DNA from: Lutibacter sp.
Lineage (GTDB): Bacteria; Bacteroidota; Bacteroidia; Flavobacteriales; Flavobacteriaceae
DNA length: 64,000 bases
Assembly (NCBI RefSeq): GCF_021647475.1
Contig: NZ_JAKIUR010000008.1
Span: 1 to 64,000, forward strand
Reading direction: 5' to 3'
Numbering within the stretch: the stretch's first letter is position 1; each line of letters opens with the position of its first letter. The notes under the pieces are model-generated. The model searched no databases. It was not told the origin of the DNA and saw only the letters and a list, made by a program, of their open reading frames with translations. The position numbers and the translations under genes are program-made. Below are positions 52,583-61,134 of this stretch, piece after piece.

Positions 52583-54676
52583 ATGAATAAAGCAATATAT
52601 ATTGCTACAAGTGAAGCTCATAGTGGTAAATCTTTAATAACCTTAGGTTTAATGAGAATGATGCTTGGCAAAACAGCAAAAGTTGGTTATTTTAGACCTA
52701 TAATAGATGATGTAAAAAAAGGAAAAAAAGACAATCATATTAAAACGATTATTTCTTATTTTGAGTTAAATTTAAATCCAGAAGATGCCTATGGATTAAC
52801 GCGTTCTGAATTTATAAATAAACGTAATGAAGGTAAAGAAGGAGAAGTTTTAGATATAATTATTGAAAAGTACAAAAAACTAGAAGAACAATATGATTTT
52901 ATGCTAGTGGAAGGTACTGATTTTTCTAATGAAACGGCAGCTATTGAATTAGATGCAAATATTTTATTTGCAAAAAATTTAGGAATACCTGCAATTATAG
53001 TTTCTACTGGTATTGGCAAAACATTAGAAGAATTTATTAACGGATTACATTTGGCATACGATTCCTTTAAAGAAAAAGAAGTAGAAGTATTGGCGGTTAT
53101 TGCAAATAAAGTTAAAGAAGAAAATATTGAAATTGTTAAAAAAGGAGTTGAGAAAAATTTACCTAAAAATGTTTTTGTTAATGTAATTCCATTAATTCCT
53201 TCTTTAAATAATCCAACGGTTAAAGAAATTTCCAAAGCACTTAATGCAAAAGTTTTATTTGGAAAAGAACATTTAAATAACCAAGCAGCAAGTTTTAAAG
53301 TTGGTGCAATGCAATTGCGTAATTACTTAACACATATAGAAGAAAATAGTTTAATTATTACTCCTGGTGACCGTGCTGATGTAATTTTAGGAGCGTTACA
53401 AGCAAACATATCTTCAAATTATCCATCTATTTCTGGAATTGTTTTAACAGGAGGTATTAAACTAGATGAATCCATTGTAAAATTAATTGATGGTTTAAAT
53501 CAAATTGTACCTATAATTTCTGCAAAACAAGGCACTTTTGAAGCCACTAATATTGTGGGGTCTGTTAGGGCTCAAATGTATGCGAGTAATAAACGAAAAA
53601 TTATTACATCATTAAATACATTTGATAAATATGTAGAATCACATAAACTTAATGAAAAATTAATTTCATTTACTAATAGTGGAATAACACCAAGAATGTT
53701 TCAATACAATTTACTCAAAAGAGCAAAACAAGTTAGAAAACATATTGTTTTACCAGAAGGAAATGATGATAGAATAATTACTGCTGCTTGCAAATTGATT
53801 GAAATGGATGTAGTTGATTTGACCATTTTAGGTGAAAAAGCTAAAATTGAAAACGCTCTTAAAAGACTTCATTTAAAAACTAATATTGATAGAATTAATA
53901 TTATTAAACCTGGAGAATCTGAGTATTATCAAGATTTTGTTACTTCATTATTTGAATTAAGAAAACATAAAGGCTTAACTATGGCAATGGCAGAAGATTT
54001 AATGTGTGATGTTTCCTATTTTGGAACTATGATGGTGTATAAAGGTTTAGCTGATGGAATGGTTTCAGGTGCTGCACATACCACACAACATACTATTTTA
54101 CCAGCATTGCAATTTGTTAAAACCAAGCCAGGCGTTTCAGTAGTTTCTTCTATATTTTTTATGTGTTTAGATGATAGAGTTTCTGTTTTTGGAGATTGTG
54201 CAATTAATCCAAATCCAAATGCAGAGCAATTAGCAGAAATTGCAATATCTTCTGCAAATTCAAGCGTTAATTTTGGAATTGAACCTAAAATAGCAATGCT
54301 ATCCTATTCATCAGGTGCTTCTGGAAAAGGAGAAGATGTAGATAAAGTAAGAAAAGCTACAGAAATTATTAAAAAATTGAGACCAGATTTAAAAGTAGAA
54401 GGACCAATTCAATATGATGCGGCAGTTGATTTATCAGTAGGTAAAAGTAAATTACCAAATTCAGAAGTAGCAGGACATGCAAATGTTTTGATTTTCCCAG
54501 ATTTAAATACGGGTAACAACACTTATAAAGCAGTACAACGTGAAACAGGTGCTTTAGCAATTGGACCAATGTTACAAGGTTTAAATAAACCCATTAACGA
54601 TTTAAGTAGAGGTTGTACTATTAATGATATTTTTAACACTGTTGTTTTAACAGCAATTCAAGCACAAGGCATTTAA
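52583..54676 (+). CDS. pta: Phosphate acetyltransferase, long form
   Basis: Interconverts acetyl-CoA and acetyl phosphate. The 697 residues are the long, E. coli-like type. The N-terminal P-loop domain (about 1-220) has YIATSEAHSGKSLITLG. The DRTGG regulatory domain (about 225-340) has LIITPGDRADVILGAL and GIVLTGGIKLDES. The catalytic PTA_PTB domain (about 365-690) has HIVLPEGNDDRIITAA, GAAHTTQHTILPALQFV and MLSYSSGASGKGEDVDKVRK. ackA follows after 9 nt, so the two enzymes of acetate formation are co-expressed. Confidence 0.97.
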   Translation: MNKAIYIATSEAHSGKSLITLGLMRMMLGKTAKVGYFRPIIDDVKKGKKDNHIKTIISYFELNLNPEDAYGLTRSEFINKRNEGKEGEVLDIIIEKYKKLEEQYDFMLVEGTDFSNETAAIELDANILFAKNLGIPAIIVSTGIGKTLEEFINGLHLAYDSFKEKEVEVLAVIANKVKEENIEIVKKGVEKNLPKNVFVNVIPLIPSLNNPTVKEISKALNAKVLFGKEHLNNQAASFKVGAMQLRNYLTHIEENSLIITPGDRADVILGALQANISSNYPSISGIVLTGGIKLDESIVKLIDGLNQIVPIISAKQGTFEATNIVGSVRAQMYASNKRKIITSLNTFDKYVESHKLNEKLISFTNSGITPRMFQYNLLKRAKQVRKHIVLPEGNDDRIITAACKLIEMDVVDLTILGEKAKIENALKRLHLKTNIDRINIIKPGESEYYQDFVTSLFELRKHKGLTMAMAEDLMCDVSYFGTMMVYKGLADGMVSGAAHTTQHTILPALQFVKTKPGVSVVSSIFFMCLDDRVSVFGDCAINPNPNAEQLAEIAISSANSSVNFGIEPKIAMLSYSSGASGKGEDVDKVRKATEIIKKLRPDLKVEGPIQYDAAVDLSVGKSKLPNSEVAGHANVLIFPDLNTGNNTYKAVQRETGALAIGPMLQGLNKPINDLSRGCTINDIFNTVVLTAIQAQGI

Positions 54677-54685
54677 CATAAAAAC

Positions 54686-55870
54686 ATGAAAATATTAGTA
54701 ATAAATTCAGGAAGTTCATCCATTAAATATCAATTGATAAATATGCCTCAGGAAGAAGTAATTTGTTCGGGGTTGGTTGAACGAATTGGATTAAATAATG
54801 CAGAAATTCATTATAAATCATCAGAAAATAAAATTAATGAAGTTTTAGAAATTCCAACTCATGAAGTTGGACTTAAAAAAGTAGTTCAGTTTTTATTAGA
54901 TGATAAAATTGGAGTAATAAAATCTACGGATGAAATTAAAACTATTGGGCACAGAGTTGTTCACGGTGGAAGCACTTTTTCAAATACAACTATAATTAAT
55001 AATGAAGTTAAAGATAAAATAAAATCATTATTTTCTTTAGCACCTTTGCATAATCCTCCAAATTTAGAAGGTATCAACGTTTGTGAAAATATTTTTCCAA
55101 AAGCCACACAAGTAGCTGTTTTTGATACTGCTTTTCATCAAACAATGCCTGAAGTTGCTTATAAATATGCTATTCCTAATAAATTTTTAACAGAAGAACA
55201 CATTCGTGTTTATGGTTTTCATGGAACAAGTCATAAATATGTTTCAGAAAAAGCCATTGAATATTTAGGAATACAAAATTCTAAATTAATAACCATTCAT
55301 TTAGGTAATGGATGTAGTATGACAGCTATTGAAAATGGTAAAAGTATTGATCATACCCTTGGATTTGGACCAGTTACGGGCTTAATTATGGGTAGTAGAA
55401 GCGGAGACATTGACCACACAATCATTTATTATTTAGTACATAATTTAGGATATACCTTAGAAGAAGTTAATGATATGTTGCAAAAACAAAGTGGCATGTT
55501 AGGTTTAACAGGTTTTAGTGATTTACGTGATATTGAAGCAGAATCAGCTAAAGGAAATAAAGAATGTCAATTAGCCTTAGATATGAATGCTTACCGAATT
55601 AAAAAATACATTGGTTCTTATGCAGCAGCAATGAATGGTTTAGATGCTATTGTATTTACCGCAGGAATTGGAGAAAATTCTGTTTTAATTAGAGATTTAG
55701 TTTGTAAGAATATGGATTATTTAGGTATTAATTTAGATACTGAAAAGAACAATTTAGGAGCTAAAAAACTTACTGAAATTCAATCAGAAACTTCAAAAGT
55801 AAAAGTGTTAATTATTCCTACAAATGAAGAAGTAGAAATTGCTAAACAAAGCTATCAATTAGTTAAGTAA
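54686..55870 (+). CDS. ackA: Acetate kinase
   Basis: Makes ATP and acetate from acetyl phosphate and ADP (reversible). The 394 residues are a typical length. Signatures include LVINSGSSSIKYQLI, TIGHRVVHGGSTFSN, VFDTAFHQTMPEVAYKYA with the catalytic Asp, VYGFHGTSHKYVSEKA, TIHLGNGCSMTAIENGKSID and FTAGIGENSVLIRDLV. It is the second gene of the pta-ackA operon. Behind it is an unusual terminator palindrome with a repeat in its loop. Confidence 0.97.
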   Translation: MKILVINSGSSSIKYQLINMPQEEVICSGLVERIGLNNAEIHYKSSENKINEVLEIPTHEVGLKKVVQFLLDDKIGVIKSTDEIKTIGHRVVHGGSTFSNTTIINNEVKDKIKSLFSLAPLHNPPNLEGINVCENIFPKATQVAVFDTAFHQTMPEVAYKYAIPNKFLTEEHIRVYGFHGTSHKYVSEKAIEYLGIQNSKLITIHLGNGCSMTAIENGKSIDHTLGFGPVTGLIMGSRSGDIDHTIIYYLVHNLGYTLEEVNDMLQKQSGMLGLTGFSDLRDIEAESAKGNKECQLALDMNAYRIKKYIGSYAAAMNGLDAIVFTAGIGENSVLIRDLVCKNMDYLGINLDTEKNNLGAKKLTEIQSETSKVKVLIIPTNEEVEIAKQSYQLVK

Positions 55871-55880
55871 TATTAATTAC

Positions 55881-56023
55881 AAAAAAGAGAGTATCTAAAA
55901 AGTCTTGAAAACTGTCATTCTGAACTTGTTTCAGAATCTCATCTTACTGATTACCAGTTATTATAAGAACCTGAAACAAGTTCAGGTTGACGAATTTTTT
56001 ACTTTTTAGATACTCTCTTTTTT
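55881..56023. terminator. Terminator palindrome with a 97-nt loop after ackA
   Basis: Arms AAAAAAGAGAGTATCTAAAA+AGT (55881-55903) and the exact inverse at 56001-56023 form a perfect 23-bp stem with terminal A- and T-runs. It looks like a bidirectional terminator between convergent ackA and fumC. The loop is 97 nt long because it contains a complete family-1 repeat. Confidence 0.85.
55914..55992. repeat. Family-1 two-hairpin repeat in terminator loop, copy 6
   Basis: Starts GTCATTCTGAACTTGTTTCA and ends AACAAGTTCAGGTTGACG. Left hairpin TTCTGAACTTGTTTCAGAA, right hairpin AACCTGAAACAAGTTCAGGTT. It is a minimal form without the CTGCCAGCAGCAGGCGGG insert of copies 1-3. It sits nearly centrally in the loop of the ackA/fumC terminator. 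Confidence 0.88.
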
Positions 56024-56041
56024 AGGTTAATAAATTACAAT

Positions 56042-57439
56042 TTATTTTAAAGAACCACACATATCTTCTGGTTTTACCCATTCATCATATTGTTCGGCGG
56101 TAACATATCCTAATCTAACAGCTTCTTCTTTTAAAGTTGTTCCATTAGCGTGTGCCGTATTTGCAATTTCTGCAGCTTTATAATAACCAATTTTTGGATT
56201 TAAAGCGGTTACTAACATTAACGAATTATTTAATAACTCATTTATTCTTTCGGTATTCACTTTAATTCCAACAGCACAATTATCGTTGAAACTAACACAA
56301 GCATCACCTAATAAACGTGCAGATTGTAAAAAATTAGCCGCCATTACAGGTTTAAATACGTTTAATTCAAAATGACCTTGAAGTCCACCAACAGTAATTG
56401 CAACATCATTACCAATTACTTGTGCAGCAACCATAGTTAATGCTTCAACTTGAGTTGGATTTACTTTTCCTGGCATAATAGAACTTCCTGGCTCATTTGC
56501 TGGTAAAATTAATTCTCCAATACCAGAACGTGGTCCTGATGCCATCATACGTATATCGTGTGCCATTTTACTAAGTGAAACGGCTAATTGTTTTAACGCT
56601 CCGTGACTTTCAACAATAGCATCGTGTGCTGCTAAGGCCTCAAATTTATTTTCGGCAGTTACAAAAGGTAAATCTGTAAATTCAGCAATTTTTTTTGCTA
56701 CTAAAACATCGTATCCTTTTGGTGTGTTTAAGCCTGTTCCAACAGCTGTTCCTCCTAAAGCTAACTCAGCTAAATGAGGTAATGTGTTTTTTAAAGCTCT
56801 TAAACCGTGAGATAATTGAGATGCATAGCCAGAAAATTCTTGTCCAACAGTTAAAGGGGTAGCATCCATTAAATGTGTTCTACCAATTTTAACAACATCT
56901 TTAAATTCTTTTGATTTTGCTACAAATGTTTTTTGAAGTTTTTCAATTCCAGGAATAGTTATATCATTTAACATTTTATAACTAGCAATATGCATTCCTG
57001 TTGGAAAAGTATCGTTACTAGATTGTGATTTGTTTACATCATCATTAGGTTGAATTACTTTTTCTCCTTCACCAATTACTCTTCCAGCAAGTTCTTGAGC
57101 ACGATTGGCAATAACTTCATTTACATTCATATTGCTTTGTGTACCTGAGCCTGTTTGCCAAATAACTAAAGGGAATTGATCATCTAACTTTCCCGCTAAA
57201 ATTTCATCGCAAACTTTAGAAATTAAATCTCTTTTATCTTCTGGTAAAACTCCTAATTCGCAATTAGCGTGTGCAGCAGCTTTTTTTAAATAGGCAAAAC
57301 CTTCAATAATTTCATGAGGCATAGATGCACTTGGACCAATTTTAAAATTGTTTTTAGATCGTTCTGTTTGAGCTCCCCAATATTTATCTGCAGGAACTTT
57401 AACTTCACCCATAGTGTCCTTTTCAATTCTGTATTTCAT
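56042..57439 (-). CDS. fumC: Class II fumarate hydratase
   Basis: Hydrates fumarate to L-malate in the citric acid cycle; iron-independent class II enzyme. The 465 residues are canonical. The N-terminus MKYRIEKDTMGEVKVPADKY matches FumC. Also seen are WQTGSGTQSNMNVNEVIANR, KSQSSNDTFPTGMHIA, GRTHLMDATPLTVGQEFSG and the superfamily signature GSSIMPGKVNPTQVEAL with the catalytic Ser. It is a single gene convergent with ackA. A possible -7 box (TAACTTTG on the minus strand, 57503-57510) lies 63 nt upstream. Confidence 0.97.
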   Translation of the reverse strand: MKYRIEKDTMGEVKVPADKYWGAQTERSKNNFKIGPSASMPHEIIEGFAYLKKAAAHANCELGVLPEDKRDLISKVCDEILAGKLDDQFPLVIWQTGSGTQSNMNVNEVIANRAQELAGRVIGEGEKVIQPNDDVNKSQSSNDTFPTGMHIASYKMLNDITIPGIEKLQKTFVAKSKEFKDVVKIGRTHLMDATPLTVGQEFSGYASQLSHGLRALKNTLPHLAELALGGTAVGTGLNTPKGYDVLVAKKIAEFTDLPFVTAENKFEALAAHDAIVESHGALKQLAVSLSKMAHDIRMMASGPRSGIGELILPANEPGSSIMPGKVNPTQVEALTMVAAQVIGNDVAITVGGLQGHFELNVFKPVMAANFLQSARLLGDACVSFNDNCAVGIKVNTERINELLNNSLMLVTALNPKIGYYKAAEIANTAHANGTTLKEEAVRLGYVTAEQYDEWVKPEDMCGSLK

Positions 57440-57600
57440 AATAAAATTTTATAAGATTATGTTTTAATTTATCAAATTTTTTAGTAGCGTAGTAGTGAAA
57501 TTCAAAGTTACAAAAAGTGACTTTTAACTTCTTTAAAATTAGCTATTTTTTTTGATTTTATTTGTAAGAATTGTAACGAATGAAAAAAAATGAAAATTTA

Positions 57601-57630
57601 TTGTTAAATTAAAAATAAATAGTAGTTTTG
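57601..57630 (+). promoter_or_regulatory. Putative promoter of the 53-residue membrane protein gene
   Basis: TTG (57601-57603), 19-nt spacer, TAGTTTTG (57623-57630): a full match to the Bacteroidota pattern, ending 30 nt before ATG 57661. Confidence 0.5.
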
Positions 57631-57660
57631 TCTTAAATAAGAACAATTAGACAATTTACT

Positions 57661-57822
57661 ATGGACTTAGCACAATTTTCAGGATTTTTAATTTTTTTAT
57701 CCATTTTCACTATGGGATTTTGGTTGATGATTTTTTTATTAACCTTTATAGTTCCTTATTGGTTAATTGGAAACATTAAAGAAATAATTAAATATAGAAA
57801 AGAAGCAAAAAAAGCGAAGTAA
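57661..57822 (+). CDS. Small membrane protein, 53 residues
   Basis: ATG-started frame encoding MDLAQFSGFLIFLSIFTMGF, then WLMIFLLTFIVPYWLIGNIK and a basic tail EIIKYRKEAKKAK. One long or two short membrane segments occupy residues 8-36, with a cytoplasmic Lys-rich end by the positive-inside rule. It has a well-formed promoter in front and an intrinsic terminator 20 nt behind, which support a real, separately transcribed gene although it is short. No family is recognised. Confidence 0.7.
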   Translation: MDLAQFSGFLIFLSIFTMGFWLMIFLLTFIVPYWLIGNIKEIIKYRKEAKKAK

Positions 57823-57841
57823 TTTGTTTACATATATAAAT

Positions 57842-57878
57842 AAAAAAGAGGCAATTTTTAATAATTGCCTCTTTTTTT
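57842..57878. terminator. Bidirectional intrinsic terminator
   Basis: AAAAAAGAGGCAATT pairs with AATTGCCTCTTTTTT around TTTAAT. It stands between the 53-residue protein gene (+) and the barrel receptor gene (-), whose stop codon it touches. Confidence 0.88.
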
Positions 57879-60333
57879 ATGCTTTAAATTGTTCTTCTTC
57901 ACCGCCACCATTATAATTTCCTTGAGGTTTTGAACGTTTCTTTTTCTGATTAAATCTATACGTAAAATTTAATAATATTTGTCGCTGCCTCCATTGAAAT
58001 TCTCCAGTAGTAACAGTTGTTGGCGTGTAATCTATTGATTTTCGTTTACGTGTATTTAATAAGTCGCTTACATTGAATGAAAGTGTAGCTTTATCTTTAA
58101 ATAAATCTTTACTAAAAGCTAAATTTAGCATGAACATTCCTTCTCTATTTGATTGAGCAGTTTTTCTGGGACCTCTGTACATAACTCGGGTTTGCCAATC
58201 TATTTTCCCCGGTAAGGAAACTCTAGAATTAAAACGTGTAAACCAGCTAACATCATTGGCATCGTAATTTATAGTATTGTAATTTCCTTTAGTTTGATAA
58301 CTATAAAAATTAAAACTATTAGATAAACGCCACCATTTAAAAGGTTTGTAATTTGCAGTAAATTCAAATCCATATCTATCTTGTGAACTTAAATTTATAG
58401 GACTTCTGACAATTACCAAAGTTGATATTCCATCAATGATTCTTGTTTCTTCCTTTTGGGCAAATTCAAAATTATTGATAGAGTGTTGATAATATATTGA
58501 GGAGTTTAAAGTGAATTTATTCCATCTTTTTAAATAGCCTAAATCTAATGAGTTGGTGTAAACAGGATCTAAGCTAATGTTTCCTTTACGTATATATGTT
58601 TTGCTGGTTCGTGTTTCAAAAGGGTTTAAAAACCAATGTCTAGGTCTTCGTAATCTTCTGTTAAAACCTAAAGTTAAGCTTTCAGTATCATTAAACTCAA
58701 AACCTAAATTAACTGTTGGAAAAAATTCAGTATAGTTTTTATTATCAATTTCATTAGTTTGAATTAAATTAATTTTTCTATCAGTGGTTTCCATTCGCAA
58801 ACCTAATAAGTATGAAAATTTATTTATTTTTTTACCATATTGAGAATAAACAGCATAAATATTTTGTTCAAATTTTAACGTATTTGAAAAGTTGGTGTTA
58901 TTGAAATATTGATTTGTTGTTTCATCAAAATCTTCTACTAAATAATCAGAATTTAACGTATTTAAATCAAATTTAAAACCGAATTCAAATTGTGAATCTT
59001 TACCAAAAGGTAGCACATAATCACTTTGAATTAAATAGGTGTTAGCACTTTGTATGGTAGAATTTTTTTCAGGATTGTTTATAACATTGGCAGGAAATAA
59101 ATCTGTATCTGCTATATGTGCATAACTGTTTTGATCAGTGTTATCATACTGAAAATCAAAAGTTAACTTATGCCCACTTTTTTTAAAATCTTGTGTAAAG
59201 TTTAAAGCATATTCTGTGGTCTTATTATTTCCTTTATCTTTTTCAATTCTATCATTTGTTTTAGTTAATACATCTAAATTATCAAACTCATTACTTGCAT
59301 TGATTGAATTAGTTAAACCATCTGATTCATTGTATAAAACTGTTCCAGTAATACTACTTTTTTTGGTTAAATAGTATTCCATACCAAACCTTGTATTAAA
59401 ACTATTACGTTTTCTTTTATATAATTTATCTTCTTTTTTAGAAGATTTTTTGATATTAAAATCATCAAAATATGTGGTAAAATTATTTGAATTTCCAGGA
59501 GCATTACGATAGCTATAGCTTGTATTTGTAAAAATATTTAATTTTTTTGAACGAAAGTTAAGATTTGCTGAACCACCAAAATTATCAGGATTTCCAGCCG
59601 TAGCTGTTAAAGAGCCATTGAAACCCTTAATTTTGCCTTTTCGTAAAATAATATTTAATATTCCGGCAGTACCTTCAGCGTCATAACGTGCTGATGGGCT
59701 AGTGATTACTTCTACTTTTTGGATGGCATCTGCGGGTAATTGTTTTAAAGCTTCTGTTCCGTTTAAACCAACTAAACCAGAAGGTTTTCCATTTATTAAA
59801 ATACGAACGTTATCATTTCCTCGCAAACTTACATTTCCTTCTACATCTACGTCAACCGAGGGAATATTATCTAACACATCAGATGCAGTGCCACCTTTTA
59901 CAGTCATATCTTTACCAACGTTGTATATTTTTTTATCTAAGTGAATTTCAACAGTGCTTTTTTCTGCAATTATTTCAACTTCATCAAGGGCTTGAGCATC
60001 TGGTGATAAATAAATAGTTTTTAGATGAGTATCATTTATAAATGAAATATTATTTAATTTTTTTGTTTTGAAAGATATAAATTCTACAGAAACATTATAA
60101 TTTCCTTTTTTTACTTCAATGGAGAAATTCCCTTTGGCATTTGTTAAGCCTCCTGTTATATTTTTACCATTTTTTGGAGTTAAAACTATGGTTGCATATT
60201 CTAATGGTTGCTTGGTTTCGTTTTCTAAAACTTTTCCTGTAACTAGAATTGTTGAATTAGAGTTTTGGTAATTTTGAGCATTACTTTGGAATGTTAATAG
60301 GATAAAAAGTATTAAACTGAATATATTTTTCAT
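57877..60333 (-). CDS. TonB-dependent-receptor-like outer-membrane beta-barrel protein (OMP_b-brl_3 type)
   Basis: Outer-membrane protein of 818 residues from ATG 60333. An upstream ATG at 60360 overlaps the -7 box and is rejected. The signal peptide is MKNIFSLILFILLTFQSNAQ. A carboxypeptidase-regulatory-like domain (about 25-110) has VTGKVLENETKQPLEYATIV. A plug-like domain (about 130-240) has NIPSVDVDVEGNVSLRGNDN and ITSPSARYDAEGTAGILNII. The large barrel ends LLNFTYRFNQKKKRSKPQGN with a Gly/Glu tail, not the usual aromatic end. It probably imports or binds an unknown ligand. The gene at 61135 is a paralogue. Confidence 0.9.
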   Translation of the reverse strand: MKNIFSLILFILLTFQSNAQNYQNSNSTILVTGKVLENETKQPLEYATIVLTPKNGKNITGGLTNAKGNFSIEVKKGNYNVSVEFISFKTKKLNNISFINDTHLKTIYLSPDAQALDEVEIIAEKSTVEIHLDKKIYNVGKDMTVKGGTASDVLDNIPSVDVDVEGNVSLRGNDNVRILINGKPSGLVGLNGTEALKQLPADAIQKVEVITSPSARYDAEGTAGILNIILRKGKIKGFNGSLTATAGNPDNFGGSANLNFRSKKLNIFTNTSYSYRNAPGNSNNFTTYFDDFNIKKSSKKEDKLYKRKRNSFNTRFGMEYYLTKKSSITGTVLYNESDGLTNSINASNEFDNLDVLTKTNDRIEKDKGNNKTTEYALNFTQDFKKSGHKLTFDFQYDNTDQNSYAHIADTDLFPANVINNPEKNSTIQSANTYLIQSDYVLPFGKDSQFEFGFKFDLNTLNSDYLVEDFDETTNQYFNNTNFSNTLKFEQNIYAVYSQYGKKINKFSYLLGLRMETTDRKINLIQTNEIDNKNYTEFFPTVNLGFEFNDTESLTLGFNRRLRRPRHWFLNPFETRTSKTYIRKGNISLDPVYTNSLDLGYLKRWNKFTLNSSIYYQHSINNFEFAQKEETRIIDGISTLVIVRSPINLSSQDRYGFEFTANYKPFKWWRLSNSFNFYSYQTKGNYNTINYDANDVSWFTRFNSRVSLPGKIDWQTRVMYRGPRKTAQSNREGMFMLNLAFSKDLFKDKATLSFNVSDLLNTRKRKSIDYTPTTVTTGEFQWRQRQILLNFTYRFNQKKKRSKPQGNYNGGGEEEQFKA

Positions 60334-60357
60334 AGGTATATTTACTATTTTTCGGTG

Positions 60358-60365
60358 CAAATATA
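60358..60365 (-). promoter_or_regulatory. Putative -7 box for the first barrel receptor gene
   Basis: The minus strand reads TATATTTG and ends 24 nt before ATG 60333. It overlaps the alternative ATG at 60360. Confidence 0.45.
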
Positions 60366-60463
60366 TAGGTAATTAAAATGAAACTATGTTAACGAGTGTT
60401 AAACCTTGTTAACCTAAGTTTGATGTAAGAAAACAAGTTGTGTACGGAAAATCAATAAGCTAC

Positions 60464-60564
60464 ATCATTGTGATAATTAAGCAAATCGAAACGAGGAAGC
60501 AATCTCATTTTTATGAAAAGATTGCTTCAAATTATGACACTACGTTTATAATTTTCGCAATGAC
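60464..60564. repeat. Degenerate palindromic repeat, third family
   Basis: ATCATTGTGATAATTAAGCA, then GAGGAAGCAATCTCAT, is followed by AAAAGATTGCTTC and TTTTCGCAATGAC. This resembles a common Bacteroidota repeat of the form CATTGCGAGGA..GAAGCAATCTCAT..AGATTGCTTC..CGCAATGAC, here with several mismatches. Only one copy lies in the window. Confidence 0.5.
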
Positions 60565-60577
60565 ATTTTGATTTTTG

Positions 60578-60916
60578 TTATAAAATACTTTTTATAATTT
60601 CTGGTGGGCGACCGATAATTGCTTTTCCATTGGCAATTACAATTGGTCTTTCTATAAGCTTTGGATTTGCAACCATAGCATCAATAATCTCGTTATCTGA
60701 TAAGCTTTTGCCTTTATATTCCGTTTTCCAAATAGTTTCATTTTTTCTAACTAAATCAATAGGTTTTATACCTAATAATTTTATTAATTCTGCTAGTTCT
60801 TCTTGTGTAAAAGGTTTTTCTAAATATTTTACAACTTCAAAAGGATTGTTTGAATTTTTTAATATTTCTAAGCCTTGGCGACTTTTACTGCAACGTGGAT
60901 TGTGATAAATTTTCAT
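60578..60916 (-). CDS. ArsC/Spx-family reductase (arsenate reductase-like)
   Basis: Thioredoxin-fold protein of 112 residues from the inner ATG (MKIYHNPRCSKSRQGLEILK); the upstream ATG at 60949 adds an unlikely leader. The single active Cys is at residue 9 in NPRCSKSR. The ArsC features VVKYLEKPFTQEELAELIKL, the Arg in LIERPIVIANGKAIIGRPPE and NETIWKTEYKGKSLSDNEII are present. Glutaredoxin-dependent arsenate reductase is the usual call, but with no ars genes nearby a general redox or YfgD/Spx-like role is equally possible. Confidence 0.88.
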   Translation of the reverse strand: MKIYHNPRCSKSRQGLEILKNSNNPFEVVKYLEKPFTQEELAELIKLLGIKPIDLVRKNETIWKTEYKGKSLSDNEIIDAMVANPKLIERPIVIANGKAIIGRPPEIIKSIL

Positions 60917-60956
60917 AAATAAGTTTATTGATTGTCCGTAATTAATCATAAATGTT

Positions 60957-61084
60957 CGTCACCCTGAACCTACCAGCAGCAGGCGGGCTTATTTCAGGGT
61001 ATCATCAATATAAATTGGTGATTAGTAAAAACTATAAGATGCTGAAACAAGCCTGCCTGCCGGTCAGGCAGGTTCAGCATGACG
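60957..61084. repeat. Family-1 two-hairpin repeat, copy 7
   Basis: Starts CGTCACCCTGAACCTACCAG with CAGCAGGCGGG, and ends GCCTGCCTGCCGGTCAGGCA then GGTTCAGCATGACG. At 128 bp it is the longest copy, with GC-rich hairpins on both sides. It shares the CACCCTG/CAGCATGACG sub-type and a TGTCCGTAATTA flank with copy 5. Confidence 0.85.
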
Positions 61085-61134
61085 TATAAATATGATACAA
61101 AATGGATATGCATTAGTTTTAACAAAAATAAGCA

